This document shows, one piece after another, positions 32,512 through 45,879 of a stretch of 64,000 bases of DNA. A program made the position numbers and the translations under genes. Source of the stretch: Gloeopeniophorella convolvens (taxonomy: Eukaryota; Basidiomycota; Agaricomycetes; Russulales). Below the pieces are notes generated by a model. It was not told the origin of the DNA, made no database searches, and was given only the letters and a program-made list of their open reading frames with translations. The stretch covers positions 1-64,000 of the forward strand of contig WTXD01000098.1 in NCBI GenBank assembly GCA_022496205.1, in the 5' to 3' direction. Positions within the stretch are counted from its first letter, which is position 1; the number at the start of each line of letters is the position of its first letter.

Positions 32512-35019
32512 ATGTCGACACCTCCCTCTCCATCTGCTTTTCTCCCTGCGCAGTCGCCGCCACCAACTGCATCCCTTCCTGCCTCCACCTCGTCCTTGAA
32601 ACTTAACCTCAAGGACATGAAGCTCACACCTAATCCAGGCAACAAATTTGAGGGCTCCAACTGGAACGAGTGGTCTACCTCGTTCAAAGGCCTCCTCATG
32701 ATGGCCAACCTTGGTGGGCTCTTGGAGCTCAAAGAAATGCCGTCCCATGCCACCCAAGAAGACTGGGACACGGCCCAAGGCGTCATGAAGGGATACTTTA
32801 TGTCCCACATGGCCTACACCATCTGGAGCTCCATTGAGAGCGACGCCACTTACCCTACAGTGGCTCATAAGTGGGGCAAGCTTAGGGAAACCTATGCGGG
32901 CGTTGGGGCCACTACGGCTTTCAACAACTGGGTCAGCTTGACCCAAGCGCGGCTGGACGACTCCAAGCCAATGACACCTCAGCTCAATGAGCTGAACGCG
33001 CTGAGGAACAACCTCACCTCTGCGGGCATGGGGGTCTCTGACCTCCAGTTCTGCCTCATCCTCCTCCAGGCCATGCCGGCGTCATACGACACGGTGGCCT
33101 CCACCATCCTCGCTGCCAGCTTACCTTCAAAGCTGGAGCACGACAACATCGCGCAAACAATCCTCAATGAGGAAACGCGCCGTCAGTCCAATGGCTCTCT
33201 CAACGCGGCCAGGGCGCCCATCAAGGGCAAGGGTGACAAACCCGAGAAAAAGGATGTGACTTGCCACTACTGCAAGAAAAAAGGTCACATCCGCCCTGAT
33301 TGCCGCAAGCTGAAGAAGGACATTGAGGATGGAAAGGTGGATGCCAAGGGCAACAAGGTGGCGGACAGTAACAAGTCCGCCAATGCGCATGTACTAGTAC
33401 CTACCACCGCCACCATTCAGGAGGTGGACAATGAACTGCGCATTTCCCTTTATGCCTCTGTGCGATCCCGCTGGATGATGGACTCTGGCGCAACACACCA
33501 TATCACTCCCTACCGCTCCGACTTCACAGACTACTCCCTCACCAAAGGCAGTATAAGCCTGGGAGACAACTCTACAGTCGAGCAATGTGGTGTTGGCACC
33601 GTCGTCTTCAAAACAGGGCAGAACTCCGTGATAACCCTCAATAATGTGCTGCATATTCCAAATGTCAAGACACGCTTTATATCTACGCGTGCTCTAGCAC
33701 AGAAAGGGGCCACTGTCACGTTTGAGGAACGCTCCTTTAAAATCTCTGTCAACCAGAGTCATGTTGCAACGGGCTACTTAGAAGGCAACCTTTACTGGTT
33801 AGACGCCTCAGTACAGTCCCTCAATGCACATGTTGGGTCCACTGCCCTCACTTTGGACCTCTGGCATCAGCGCATAGGTCATGTATCATATGAAACCCTA
33901 AAGCGCTATGCAGACTCTGTCAAGGGTCTTGCACTTGATAGCTCAGTCGTGCCCTCTGCTCCTTGTCTGGCTTGTGAATTCGGCAAGAGCACACGACTTC
34001 CCTTCCCCCACTCCTCCAAAAAGGCCTCTCGCATTCTAGAAATCGTTCACAGCGATCTTGCGGGGCCTATGCAGAAGGACTCCATCCAAGGTGCCCGGTA
34101 CACAGCCACTTTCATAGACAACTACTCGCGTCATGCAGTCGTCTTTTACCTTAAAACCAAGGATCAGTTTGCTGCAGCCTTCAGGAAGTTCCTAGCATGG
34201 GCGGAAACACAAACCGCCCAACCGCTAAAGGCTCTGCATTCAGACCGAGGTGGCGAGTACCTGTCGGGCACTGTCAAGGAGATCCTCATGGAGAAGGGAA
34301 TTGAGCATCACACCACGATGCCAGGGTCGCCTCAGCAGAATGGAAAAGCCGAGCGGTTTAACCGCACCATTATGGATAAGGCACTGTCCATGCTACATCA
34401 TGCTGGACTGTCTTTCGGCTTCTGGGAATTAACGATAGGCGCTGCTGTGCACGTCTATAACCGTACCCCTACCAGAACGCTTGAGTGGCGCACACCCATT
34501 GAGCGCTGGAGTGCTGGTCACACTCCTGATGTCTCTTACTTTCGCGTCTTTGGATGCTTGGCATACAAACATGTGCCTAGTGACAAGCGTAGGAAACTCG
34601 ACGCTAAGGCGATTGAGACCACGTTTGTTGGGTACGAGTCGGGTTCTAAGGGCTACCGACTATGGAATGGACGTACTCACTCTATTGAAGTGTCCCGCGA
34701 TGTGACCTTTGATGAGAGCACATTCCCATCTAAGCAGAGGCTTGAGCCGTCCTCTACTGTTCTCCAACCAGCCCCAGTTGTCTTACCAGTGCCAACGGTA
34801 CAACTTGCTATCCCACTGGCGAATCCACTGCCTCCACCACCTCCTGTTCCCTCTCCTGCGCCGCCTAATCCGCCTGCAAAGGAAGAAAAACAGGAAGAAA
34901 ACCCCTTCATTGTACAGCGACCTGTCACCCTCAGTGAAAACGGCCAGTCGGCAGTAGTCGGCCCGGCTGCGGTGATAGTCGTAGCAGCGCCGATTGTAGT
35001 CAATCGTAGTCAACGCTAG
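32512..35019 (+). pseudogene. Copia gag-protease-integrase part, cut by the Plavaka insertion
   Basis: ATG 32512 opens the gag domain (KFEGSNWNEWSTSFKGLL; residues 1-240). A CCHC knuckle CHYCKKKGHIRPDC lies near residue 250 and the protease WMMDSGATHHITP near residue 322. The GAG-pre-integrase (LDLWHQRIGHVSYETLKRY) and the integrase core follow, with HSDLAGPM, FIDNYSRH, HSDRGGEYLSG and SPQQNGKAERFNRT (DDE residues present). Native sequence ends at 34930; the last 29 codons to 35019 are read into the transposon terminus. The reading frame continues exactly at 46998 if the insert and one target copy are ignored. No other break. Confidence 0.95.
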
Positions 35020-35420
35020 TTGGGCCCAGATGTGCGACTACTGGTGACTATCTGCTGACTAGTGCAGACTATTTGCAAGATTCGTGACCATGACTTGTCA
35101 ATATTTGACCTGATTGAGTCAACAAGCTATGCTTGCAGGTCAGTTCCAGTAGATTCTAGTCAGAGTTTTCCCGGCTACACTGGTAGATCACTGCCGATCG
35201 TTGGTCACCGCAAGTCCGTTGTATGCAGTTTGAAGTCAAATCATGTGCAAATTTATTCTTTCACATTCATCCTGGGTCAATCTGGGTCGCTGAACAGTGC
35301 CCGAAAGTCGATACAAGTCAATCCGCGTCGGGTTCACGTGGTTCGAAAGTCAACGCTGGTCATATTAGGGGGGTTGGCGGTCATTACAAGTCGTGTCTAA
35401 GTCGTATCGAAGTCATTCAG
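34931..35420. repeat. Left subterminal repeat region of the Plavaka element
   Basis: After the terminal repeat the sequence is dense in short AGTC(A/G) and GACTA motifs (for example GTAGTCAATCGTAGTCAACG), roughly every 10-20 bp. In the CACTA group such subterminal repeats bind the element's own accessory protein. Confidence 0.65.
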
Positions 35421-35609
35421 GGTCACGAGAGATCATCAGAGGGCGTGCGTGTGGGAAATATGAAAGCATATATGCGGTATCGGCAGGGCGTCGCCGCATG
35501 GAACGGAAGAGTGAATGCGCTGTGTGTGCGTCGAAAGAGGAAACGCGATGGCGATCATGCATCCATAGCGATCAGCGAGCGATCGTGGATTTGGTGCTGC
35601 GTGTGCTAC

Positions 35610-38585
35610 ACCGCTACGCGCGAGCCTTGCCCTTTTTACTCTTGCGCTGGTAATGAGCGTGGTTGAACTTGGAGATGCGGTCAACAAAACGATGTACAAC
35701 GACGTACCGCTTCGACTATTTCGTCAATATCTTCTTGCGTCAGTTGCTTGGACCGCGGCGCGTTGAGAATCGCAGCGATCAGATCTATCCAGAGAGGTCA
35801 GCACACCATCCGACAGCTCAACTCCCCGGGCGATGGCCCGCGACGCACTGTCCTTTCGTTTGAGCTTCGGCGCCTCGATGTTGTGCTTGAAGACCCAGGC
35901 CACCAGATCCTGGACTTGGAGAACCTTCAGCGCGGTGGCATTGTTTACTGGCACCTATAGAACGCAGGTGATGTATGTTACTAGCCTAGTAAGTATATCA
36001 GATGAATTGACTCACCTTGTTCGGCACGGGAGACAGCTCCCTCTGCTCATGTTCACTTGAGGTATCGATGGGGTCGGTTGCGGTGAACTCTGGGCTGAAG
36101 GTGATCGGGGACACATTTCCTTGCTTCGTTGGTTGCGGTAATGGGAGGCGTGCCGGGGAGCCCATGATCACATCTGTGTCGCCCCGTTGTTTGGCAGGCG
36201 ACAGCAGGGCAGGCGTGGTAGAAGCCATGGCGATATCTTTCGAGATTTGGGGGTTAGCGGCGGGGGTCGGGGTGGCACAAGTACGAGCTGCGATTTCCTG
36301 ATAGATGTCAGGCCGTATGTCCAAGATGGCGCGAGAAGACTGGTACTCACCCCGCCGGCATCCAACCAACAGTCCCGCACGCGCTCAAGCAGAATCTCAA
36401 GGTAGGAGTCGCTGATGAAACCGGCATCTGATACTGATTTGCCTATGTTCCGGCACATGTTCCGGGCCTCCTTGCAAGTCTTGATGGCCGCCGCGATGAG
36501 CTCGAATGCTGTGGCTACATTACCTATATCCTGCCAGCTTGTCAGCGATGAGGTGATTGTCAGTCCGCCTCCCGCGAACTGATCATGTCCCCAGCTTGCT
36601 CCCATGTTGTCCTCGTTGATCTCTGGCGACTCTGGATCTGCGCGTTGGACACGCTCAAGGAGTGCGGCGACTCCGGCTGACGGAGATCCCTTGAACTTGG
36701 AGCGCCGCTGTTCCATAGAATGTATGAGATCGGAGGCACCAAGGATCGATGGGAACTCGGAATGAAGGATCGCTGATAGTATGTCATTAGCGCATTTGTA
36801 TAGTAGCCGGCACATGAGCGACTCACTAGAAATATTGTCTGCTGCAAATGGTCCGAAGCCATTCAGCAATGATCTTGCAGAAATGGAGGAGACATACCTG
36901 CAGGCTCGACCAGAACTGGAAGGCCGGTGCTATTTGTGGGCGCACGTGGGGGGCCCGTGGTTGTCCCACTGGTCGTCTTGACGTGAGCCATGAACGAAGG
37001 TGCTTTCTGGCGAGGTTGTTGGCGTTGGCCCTCTACAACGCGATTAGGAAGATGCGTTGCATGGGGGCGAAGGTGACTTACTTGGCCGTGCTACCGATGC
37101 ATCCACAGTGAGTTTGTCCATCAGATTACCCATTGTGTTGTTGTTCCTCCCGCGCTTGGAGGAGCGGACTACGGATGGTGACACAGCTGCTGAGTTAGGC
37201 TCCCTCGCGCGCTTTGCTGCCTGGGGCTTGTCTGAAGCTCGCTGTGCTGACCCCTTGACTGGCGTCACAGGGAAGCTGGGGACGGCGCTGATCCGTTGAT
37301 GGGCAATCGCTGCTAGGACGGGTTCGGGGGACTCGGGGATGCTGTCGAGCTGTGCTACTAGGGGAATGACAGCGGCGTTGGCGGCGATGTTGTTCTCCTA
37401 TTTCCTTCTGCGTTCGCGTTCATTGTAGAGAGACGAACCTAGCATATGTTCGGCCTTCCAGCGTGCGGCGCACAAACGCAGGCACCTGTGAGAGGCCTCA
37501 AGACGAGCGATAGCCTTGTCATAGTCTTCTTTGTGATAATCTACGAAGTACTTCTTGCCCTTGATGAGACCGGCAGCGAGCGGATTCGTGGTCCGAAGCT
37601 CAAGGAGTTGACGTGCACAGACGTCTGCCGTTCGACGAACCCGGTTATAGACAGCTTTGTCGACGGTGCTCCCGTCTGCACAGCGGAGCGCGACGATCAT
37701 GGCAGGGCGGTTGTTGTTCGGCGGCTTCATGTCGACTTTTGGGTCCGTCCTGCAGTCTTTAAATCTCCAAAGGACTTCTTGAGGGAGGAACGAGGGCCGG
37801 ACTTCGTCTTGTTCTCCTGCGTTGCCGTAAATGACGCTCAACCTGGTCTGTGCATCTGAGTCATGGATCGAGCTGTGTTGCTATGACACTGAATCGCTCG
37901 GGGCCAAAGATGGCGCGCGTGAGCTACCCCTTTTTGGCAGCTGTAGACCACCGACAGCTGGAGCTGCGCGTGCGTGATTGGTAAGGTCTTGTAGAAACAT
38001 GCGATAGCATCACGGTGACATACCTCCGTGAGGGTTCAAAGGCGGAGGGGGTGCGTATGGGTCACCGATAAGTCCATGGGATTCTGAGCGCCGCAACAAT
38101 TCTTGATGAAGAACTGGGAGAGCCATGGCATTGAGTTCATTACACCTCTGGTATAGGATTTGATACTCCGGGTTGTAGGAGAGAAGTTCGTTGGAAGTAA
38201 TGGATGCGATAACCTCTGGAGAAAGTCCGGAGCCTTGAGGCAGAGCTGGTAGTGGACGACCCTGGAGATGATGCAGAAGTGCTGCTAGGGTACTATTCGA
38301 CAAGGCTGTTGACGAGACTTGAGACGCGGAGATGTGATTACCGCCAAACAGTGACTGCAGGGGTGCAACCCCCACCCTGAAGCCTTCGGCAGGAACTTGC
38401 TGCAACCGCGTAAAGAATCCAGGGGGTTGTGGGCCCAACGCGGTATTGGGGCCACGGTGACTCTGGTGCCCGGCGCCTGCCAGCGTTGATGTAATTTGGC
38501 TGCCCCGCTCGCCGTTCTCGAGGGCATGGATGCTGTTTTCAGTGTCTGAGCCATCTAATATGTCGTCGGAGTCATAGGCAGACAT
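35610..38585 (-). pseudogene. Minus-strand accessory gene of the Plavaka element, unknown function
   Basis: The start is placed at 38585 (MSAYDSDDILDGSDTENSIH). Segments at 38010-38585, 37398-37841, about 37040-37390, 36168-36869, 35998-36300 and 35610-35954 read as a coherent low-complexity and helical protein. Examples are RTADVCARQLLELRTTNPLA, LMCRLLYKCANDILSAIL, TAFELIAAAIKTCKEARNMC and a basic tail HYQRKSKKGKARA. GT...AG joins are plausible between segments. Two in-frame TAG codons (near 37862 and 37396) sit where CAG would keep the frame open. It lies divergently from the transposase with about 200 bp between starts. By analogy with TnpA of En/Spm it could bind the subterminal repeats. 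I recognise no domain. Confidence 0.5.
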
Positions 38586-38791
38586 GAGCGGGAGTGCTGT
38601 AGTGTCGCGAGGATATGAGACTAAGTTGAGTGCGCGTGAAGATGGGATGTGCTGGCAAAGAGAAAAGAAAGTTGATAGGAGCCAGTTAAGGTGAGGGCCG
38701 CCTTCATGGCACGTGCAATGCACTAGTTTGTATTGAAGTCGGAGGCGCTCAGCGGGAAGGCTACCACCACGCTCGCACCATTAGCTATAGC

Positions 38792-41700
38792 ATGCCGCTA
38801 GCCAGTCAGACTTACCAGTGTCCGTGCTTCAAGTGCGAAAGTGCTTCAAAGAGACTCACAAAACGGACCATCGAGGCTCACCTTCGTCGAGATCAAGCTT
38901 TCCTAAGCACAATCCCCCCCGACAATCAAGAGCACATCGAGATCCTCCAGTCCCATGTGGATTGAACAATACAGCTGCTCATCAGCGTCTCAGCAGTCGC
39001 GAGGCCATCTAGAGCACATGTCAGTATTCCCGAGACTCCCCCAGGTCCAGATGGTGCGTAGGCCTACCAATCCAGAGCATAATCCACTGGTCGCTAATGC
39101 CAGGTATCCCGCAGCTACCAGAGATGAATTGGAGCAGGCCGAGCCCACGGGAGTGCTGTATGATGGATATAAAGGTGGCCACAGCGGAGATGACGAAGGT
39201 GCGCTCACCATTTCTGTGTCGTCATTCCCGCGATGGTACTCATGCAACCGCGGACCGATAAGATGCAGCAACCTCCAGGCCTCCACCGACTCCTGGCATT
39301 GCAGTTGACGACTCGACTATGGATGTGGATCTGCAGCTGTCCACCCTGCCAGGTACTCCGGCAGTGCGTTTGGGCGCTGGTGTTAATATCCATCATGACA
39401 ATCGGCACTCACCAACGCTTTCGGAGTCCAATCAAGATAATGCCGTCCCCAACAACCACTCGAACTTAGACTCTGCCAACCTCTCGGCCAGAGACTCGGA
39501 CTTGGACTCTGAGGACCTACAACCTGAGCTTGACTCGGATGCTGAGGATATCGATGATCACCCGGCCTTCTCTGCACTCCCGGATGAGCACATCCTAGTT
39601 GCTGATGCTGAGGCCCCAGGCGAGGAGGAGGAACTGGAGGAGGCTGAGGATGTTCATGACGCTCCGAACAGTGAGGCTGGTGCTGCCGGAAACCCCCCTA
39701 GTGCTGAGGGCGATGGGGGCGATGATGATGACAACGAGGCATTAGAGGCTGCTGAAGAAACTCCAGAAGCCGTCGTTAATCTTTTCCGGCAGCTTCTTTC
39801 GGGCTACATCATCCCTGTCAACCCTCCCATTCACGACAGTCAGAATCGTGCCCTTATGCCAACGGAGGTGCTTTCACTGAAGCACTACCTAAGATGGATG
39901 CAGTCTCGGGGTACTGTCAAGGCATACCGGCTTCATGCTCAATTGCTTTACGAGGCGACTGGAATTGAAATCCTCAGCTTGTACCTGGTACGAAAGCTGG
40001 CTACCGAGCTCACGGGAATATCGACGGAGCGTGTCGATATGTGTCCTAAGAGTTGTATGGCCTACACTGGTGAGTTCAAAGACCTTACAGCATGTATTCA
40101 TATTCGTGACAAGCACCCCGGACCCTGCGGAGAGCCACGGTTTAATGCCAAAGGAAAGCCAAGAGCTCAGATGGTCTATATTTCTATCACACCTATCATT
40201 CAGTCATATTATGCAAATCCAGAGACAGCACAGGCTATGCGGTACCGGCACGAATGTTTGGAAGATGCATTAAGAAACCAGGCACTTGGTGACAATGCAA
40301 AGCCTCAGTCATTCTCCGACTTTCCTAACTCCTCAAATCATATTTTCCACCGCCAGGGCCTAGATCTATTCACTCTTCCTACCGACACCGCCATTACTAT
40401 ATCTAGTGATGGTGCTCAGCTCACAACAAAGAAGCAATCTGATGTCTACATCTTTACTATCACTATTCTCAACCTCCCACCCGACAGACGGTACCGAGCA
40501 TCAAACATCATTATCCCTTTAATTATTCCTGGCCCATCTGCACCTGGAAATGTTGAGTCATTTGCCTATCCTTTATTTCAGGAGTTGGCAAAGACTAGTC
40601 AAGGTGTATGGGCCTGGGATGCTGTCGATCGGAAGCCTTTTATCCTTCGAATCTACCTTTGTGCAATCCTCGGGGATATGCTTAGCTCTGTCAAGCTCAG
40701 CAAAATGGCAGGACATATGGCACTCCATGGTGATCGCTTTAGTATGGTACAAGGTGCTTATTTATTTTATTTTATTTCAACATGTTAACATATACCTTGA
40801 GGTAGGTGCTCGTTCAAGTAAGGAGCATGGTGTAAAAGCACAGTACTATCCACTCTCACCACCTCAAAAAATGGAGTTTAACCCTAATCGGCCTATTGTC
40901 AATATCCTTCAACTTCCTATTAGGAGCTTAGATGGGTACTGGAAAGACATCAAGTGACTTGAAGCTGCTAAAGGTTACAAGACACGATATGCACGCATTG
41001 TCCGTGAAACTGGCATATCTGGACTCCCCATCTGTGCAACAAGCCCCACTTTCACTATCCCCTACTTCTTTCCCTTGGACCCCTTTCACCTATTCTACGA
41101 GAACTGTATGCCACATATGTGGGATCTATGGGTCAGCAACAGTTCTCCAGAAGAGAAGATTCATATGGGTGAGGACATAGCTTCCTTACTTGGTGAGGAG
41201 ATTGAGAAAGCTATGGCAACACTACCACCTTCATTTTGTGGACCAATCCGGAACCCCTATAAGAAGCGTCATAGCCAGTACAAAGCATTTGAATGGATGG
41301 CCCTCCTCCACTGGTATATTGTTCCTATTGCCTGGGAACTAGGCTTTGATCAAGAAGTTGTCAAGAACTTTGCCATTTTTTCTAACATAATTGAATATAC
41401 TATGACAACTGTCCCAAGAACAGTTATAGACCTAGGAAACCTCTTTGACAAGATTGTTCTCTTTCTACGGGGATTTGAAGACATCTATGTCAACAATGAT
41501 CCAACCAAGGTTTTCTATTGCCAGCTATGCATATTTCAGCTCATTCACATCCCTCACCACATTGAATTCAATGGTTCCATCAGGATTGGATCTCAAGCAA
41601 CAACTGAGAGAGCTATTGGTGAAGTAACCTATGACCTCAAGTCGCAGCAGTCACCATATGGCAATATAGTCACAAACATTACTGAGAAGTCAGTAGATGG

Positions 41701-42355
41701 GTGTCTATCCCGTTGTCGCCCCGAACTTGCCCCTCAAGCTCAGCTAAAGAAGCAAAAGAAGCATCTATTTGGCAAGATTCGCATCACCCGCATACAGATA
41801 CAGCGGCGCGACGTCCAGGTTCATCTACAACTCATTCGTGCTTACCTTGAATTGGATCCCGATGCCGAGCTAAAGGTTGAACGGTGGGGGAAGTGTCCCC
41901 TTCCTGCAAACGGAGCCACCTTAAATAGCAAGATCTTTGAGGCATCAAGAAAGAAGCAAGACGCACGCTCATCACGCCATTTCGAAGCCTGCGTTCTAGA
42001 AGCTCCACAAGAGGAACAACCTGTAGAGCAAGATGTCGATGAGACCCTGATAGACGTTGAGAAGACTAGACCTATCTTCGGCGAGGCACTTGTCTTCTAC
42101 ACGGTCGCGGAGACCGACATATCCTTTGTGGTCTATCATCCCTTGATTGAGGAGGGGAGGCTGTTCGGGAGGTGGCACGGAAGATGGTCGCCAGAGGTCC
42201 GTGTGCTGGAGACGTCGGCGTTGGTCGGCCTCGTTGGCACCTGGGTGTATGAAGATAGGGTCCATGTCTTGTGGAAACATCCAGGATTGGCTCACCTGGC
42301 GGCGGAGGATGCTGGTGAATTGCAGGGTGATGGCGGAGAGGAGGCAGAGTTGTAG
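38792..42355 (+). pseudogene. Plavaka/Tnp2-type transposase with one in-frame stop
   Basis: ATG 38792 opens a Cys-rich finger (TYQCPCFKCES, then HLRRDQ). After introns the main exon (39319 on) gives an acidic linker. Next comes the conserved transposase region: MCPKSCMAYTGEFKDLTACI, DKHPGPCGEPRF, AITISSDGAQLTTKKQSDVY, NIIIPLIIPGPSAPGNVESF and LCAILGDMLSSVKLSKMAGH. An intron fits at about 40757-40806. The frame then meets TGA at 40955-40957, after which it continues unbroken (GYKTRYARIVRETGISGLP, FPLDPFHLFYENCMPHMWDL, RPIFGEALVFYTVAE) to 42355. The protein should cut and join DNA at the TIRs with a DDE nuclease core. One nonsense codon is the only break I see. Confidence 0.85.
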
Positions 42356-42359
42356 GAGG

Positions 42360-42709
42360 ATAAGCACGATGGGTAGCGCAGTTGTGTACAGCTTGAAGAC
42401 AGCCCCCTCGCTGATACGACCAGTAACAAAGAACATCCGAAACGATGGCGGGGTTGGCTGCAAGCACGCAACATGCACTGACAATAAGTGCAGTGATGCC
42501 GACCTGGCCGAGACTGAACGAGGACCATATAGATGTTAGCAAGGGGTCAAACGTGGAAGTAAATGCTGCTCACCATAACACCAACAGCAATGCTATTGGT
42601 CATCGTGGTCTCCAAGGAAGACATGAACCGGGAGTGCTGCTGGAGTAGCCCAGCCATACTGCTTGCATTGCGGTTGACGGAAACAATCCCACTCGCGATG
42701 GTCCAGAGG
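42360..42709. other. Unassigned sequence between transposase and captured gene
   Basis: Minus-strand frames show hydrophobic stretches (GQVGITALIVSACCVLAANP; SSMAGLLQQHSRFMSSLETT) that could be exons of a membrane protein, so a second captured host fragment is possible. I cannot name it. Confidence 0.3.
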
Positions 42710-45510
42710 TCAGCCATCTGCCAAGCAGTAGCATCGATCCTCAAGTTCGGCAACCATGGCTGATGGCATCTTCCTCAACCTTGCGAGCCTCAACTTCCTC
42801 TTGGGGCTATGCTTGTTCGAAAGCGAGCCAGTCGCTGATCTACTTGCAGCGGAAAGAGATCTAGCACGCGTGATAGCCAGTGCTGAGGGTAAGGGATACA
42901 TGCTTGGACTGGACCTCGCGGGCGACGCTGAGAGCGCCACGACCGGGGGAAGAGATGGAGCAGCCAGCCTTGTCACTAAGAGGAATTGAGAATCCGTGAA
43001 CATTGAGTTCGGAAGAGTGCTTACATCAATGTTGAACTGAACGCTACAATGCCACGGATGAGACAACCAAGCTCGAGAGCAGTCTTGACGGTCATGACAA
43101 TGTGCACACCGACACCCTGGGACTCCATGAACTGGGATGGTCATGTCGGTGACACATATCTTCGGCACAAAATAAGACGCGTACCCCTGCACGAGTCGTC
43201 ATGATCGGGCGAGACATCTCTGTGGGCTCACGACCCATTGCGAACTCAGTCTTAGAGTTGCTCATTGCCTTCATGTTACCAAACTCGTACGAACCTTCCT
43301 CACACACATTGTTAACGTCACCAACAATCATGATCTTCGCCTTGCCAGACAAGATTATGTCCGGGGCAATCTCCATGGACCGGAGAGCGGTTGCGCTGCA
43401 CATAAAGTTGAACGAGGGCCCAGGAGGCGCGTGGTATGATTACTCAAGTACTCGCCGGCACCAAGCACCAACTGGGATCCCGACTGGTCTGCTTGAAGGC
43501 GTGAGCAGCAAGTTGATTCATCCTGCAGTAGTGTTGATGAAACTGTGCATCACGGCTTGTTATTCACAATCCAAAGAAGGTCAGTGTTGACTCACGTCTC
43601 CTGCATGATATCGCTCTGGACCTCCTTCTCGTCGCGGCGCTCCTTGAACATTTGCGATAGGCTGTGCATACCACCCATACTGGAGCCAAGACACATGCCG
43701 ACCTCAGAGGGGCGCATGTACTGGTATAGTTCATGAGCTCGATGATACCAGCGTTGAGGGCCTCCGCGGTGGCAACAAGAGAACAAAGAGAGACGTGGTC
43801 GGTGTGGGCGATGATACCATTGGGGATACCACTGCAAGCGGCGTTCCAGCCATTGGGAAGCTGACCAGCGATGAGGCAGTTGTAGGAAATCGCCTTGGGA
43901 ATATAGATGCGGGCACCCCTCCTCAGCTTGACGAACCACCGTCCGCCTTCGCTCGCCCAGATGTCGCACTTCTCGCCGTGCTCCTTCTTGAATTCCTCAG
44001 CGTCGGTGTCCGAGGCTTCCAAGGACTCAATGTCGTGAATGAGCTCGACCTCTAAGTTGAGGGTCTTATGCCTGGGGTCGTAGCCGCAGAGCAGTTCGGG
44101 CTCTGATAGCATTGTTAGTGGTGGTCATGTACGAAACCGCGCCTACTCACTAAAGAAGCAAACACCAGCGTGGTTCGAGATGTCCTTCTTGTACTTGCCG
44201 CGGATATCCTTGTCATCGACTGGCTCGCCAGTCTTCACGTCAACCCAGCCGATGAGAGAGCTATCCTTGAGGCGGTCGTCGAAATGCTTGATGTAACCCA
44301 CCATCCAAGCCATCTCAATGCATCCCTCGAGGGCCAGGCGACCCTTGGTCTCCATCTCCCAGCACGTACAGGACAAACCCCAAGGCCAGACCTCTCCAAA
44401 GCCTGAGATGATGATGATATTATCGAGATCGATGACGTTGCGGAGCCGTGACAACTGCTCAAAACCGGATACGTCAGGGAGCTTGGGGAAGTCGAAACAG
44501 AAGTTGGCGCAGGGGGTGATGTTCACGGTCTAAAGAACGTGCGAGGACTCGGCACCATTGAGGATCTTGAACTCGGCTGCATTATCACGGGCAATGGCGT
44601 GGCGGAGATCAACCTTGTTATTGATGCCAACGCGGATGCAAGTGGTCATTTCACCAAGGTCGGCGATGCAGTCGAAGCCACCCCTGAGGTCACCCCAAAC
44701 TGATTCCGCCTGGGTGATGCTGAACAGAATGGGGTGCATGAGACCAAGGATGTTGAAGGCCATCTCCTTCGCAAAGCACGTGCGAACGCCGTGCAACTCG
44801 ACCTCCTGTGCGACCATGTTCGACTGGTCCATGAGACCAGTACCACGCGTCCACCTACAGTGCATGTTAGTGAGAGATGAAAGAGCCCAACGAAAATACA
44901 TACCCAATGATGGCGCCGACAAGGCAGGCGTACTCGCTCCAGCTTTCGGACGACCAGCGGTTGAAGAGGGTCTCAAACGAGATCTTGACCTCGGAATAGA
45001 GACCGTCGTTACCAAAGAGACCGTGGTTGGGCGAGAGAGGGAGAACGACTTGCGTTAGGCAGGTCACGATCTGGCGGCTTGCCTTTTTAGTCTTGACAGC
45101 GTCGAGGAGGCGAAGGAGGTTGACCAACATGATGCAATGCACCAGCTAGGACTTGTCATCGAGATCATCGATTTCACGACCGTTCTCAGGGACAACGGCG
45201 AAAGGAATGATGTAGTCAAGGTTGAGGCCAAGAGTCGTATAGATGTAGTCGACGATTGCCTCCATATCCTGCTTTGAACCCTAATTGAAGGGCACGACAG
45301 TAAGAGTGGATCCACGGCTACCGAAGCGCTGGAAGATGCCCTGATAGTACTCGACGGTGGAACGGCTGTAGTGAAATGTAGCGGCCACGGCGACGTTCAC
45401 CGCAGCTGCGATCGCGGCGGGGTTGCTATCTAGCAGACTAAGAGTGCCTATGCAGCACAGGCAGCCGTACTCCAAGAGCACCCTGATGTTGATGACGACT
45501 ATCAAAACCC
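42710..45510 (-). pseudogene. Captured fragment of fatty acid synthase alpha subunit (fas2-like): KR and KS domains
   Basis: On the minus strand the order is: KR domain (TFHYSRSTVEYYQGIFQRFG; TVVPFN then an in-frame TAG, then [54 protein letters not shown]), linker (TCFAKEMAFNILGLMHPILF), and KS domain (FEQLSRLRNVIDLDNIIIIS; EGCIEMAWMVGYIKHFDDRL; TGEPVDDKDIRGKYKKDI; CLGSSMGGMHSLSQMFKERR; GYASYFVPKICVTDMTIPVH). This matches fungal type I FAS alpha, the cytosolic fatty acid megasynthase. Acyl carrier and phosphopantetheine transferase parts were not seen. Frameshifts and stops make it non-functional. A GT...AG intron (about 44104-44154) is still present, so capture was from genomic DNA. Confidence 0.85.
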
Positions 45511-45879
45511 ACTCGGAACCCTGGGGCTCCTAGATGGTCAATCACTCAGGGAGATGTTCCAGGATGGGGGAGCAGTCGTCCAGTTGGATGTCAGTGCACA
45601 ACATTCCATGCAGGACGACGAAGAGTTCGGGTGTGCGTGCATCGGGAGCTGAGCGGCGCGCTTGTGCTGCCGGTGACTGCACTGGCAGTACGGACTCGCG
45701 CGCCGTCTCGAAGGGGCGGATGGCAATCATGCTAGAACACAAGACGTTCAAAAACCCGAACCATAGCAGAATCAAGCGCTTACCGCTTGACGGAGTGGTA
45801 CACTCCGCGCAGCTCCTCGGCCCTCGTCTCGCGGCTGAGGAGTCCAAGGTGGTGGTGCAACTCGTCGTGTCCAGGCGTC

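Noticed and set aside
34931..35019. The last 29 codons of the copia gag-integrase ORF as a real C-terminus
   Set aside because: They are read from the terminal inverted repeat and AGTC repeats of the Plavaka element; the native frame continues at 46998.
35998..38585. TET/JBP-type dioxygenase as passenger of the transposon
   Set aside because: Such genes are known to travel with some fungal transposons, but no HxD...H...R iron/2-oxoglutarate motif is visible in the minus-strand gene.
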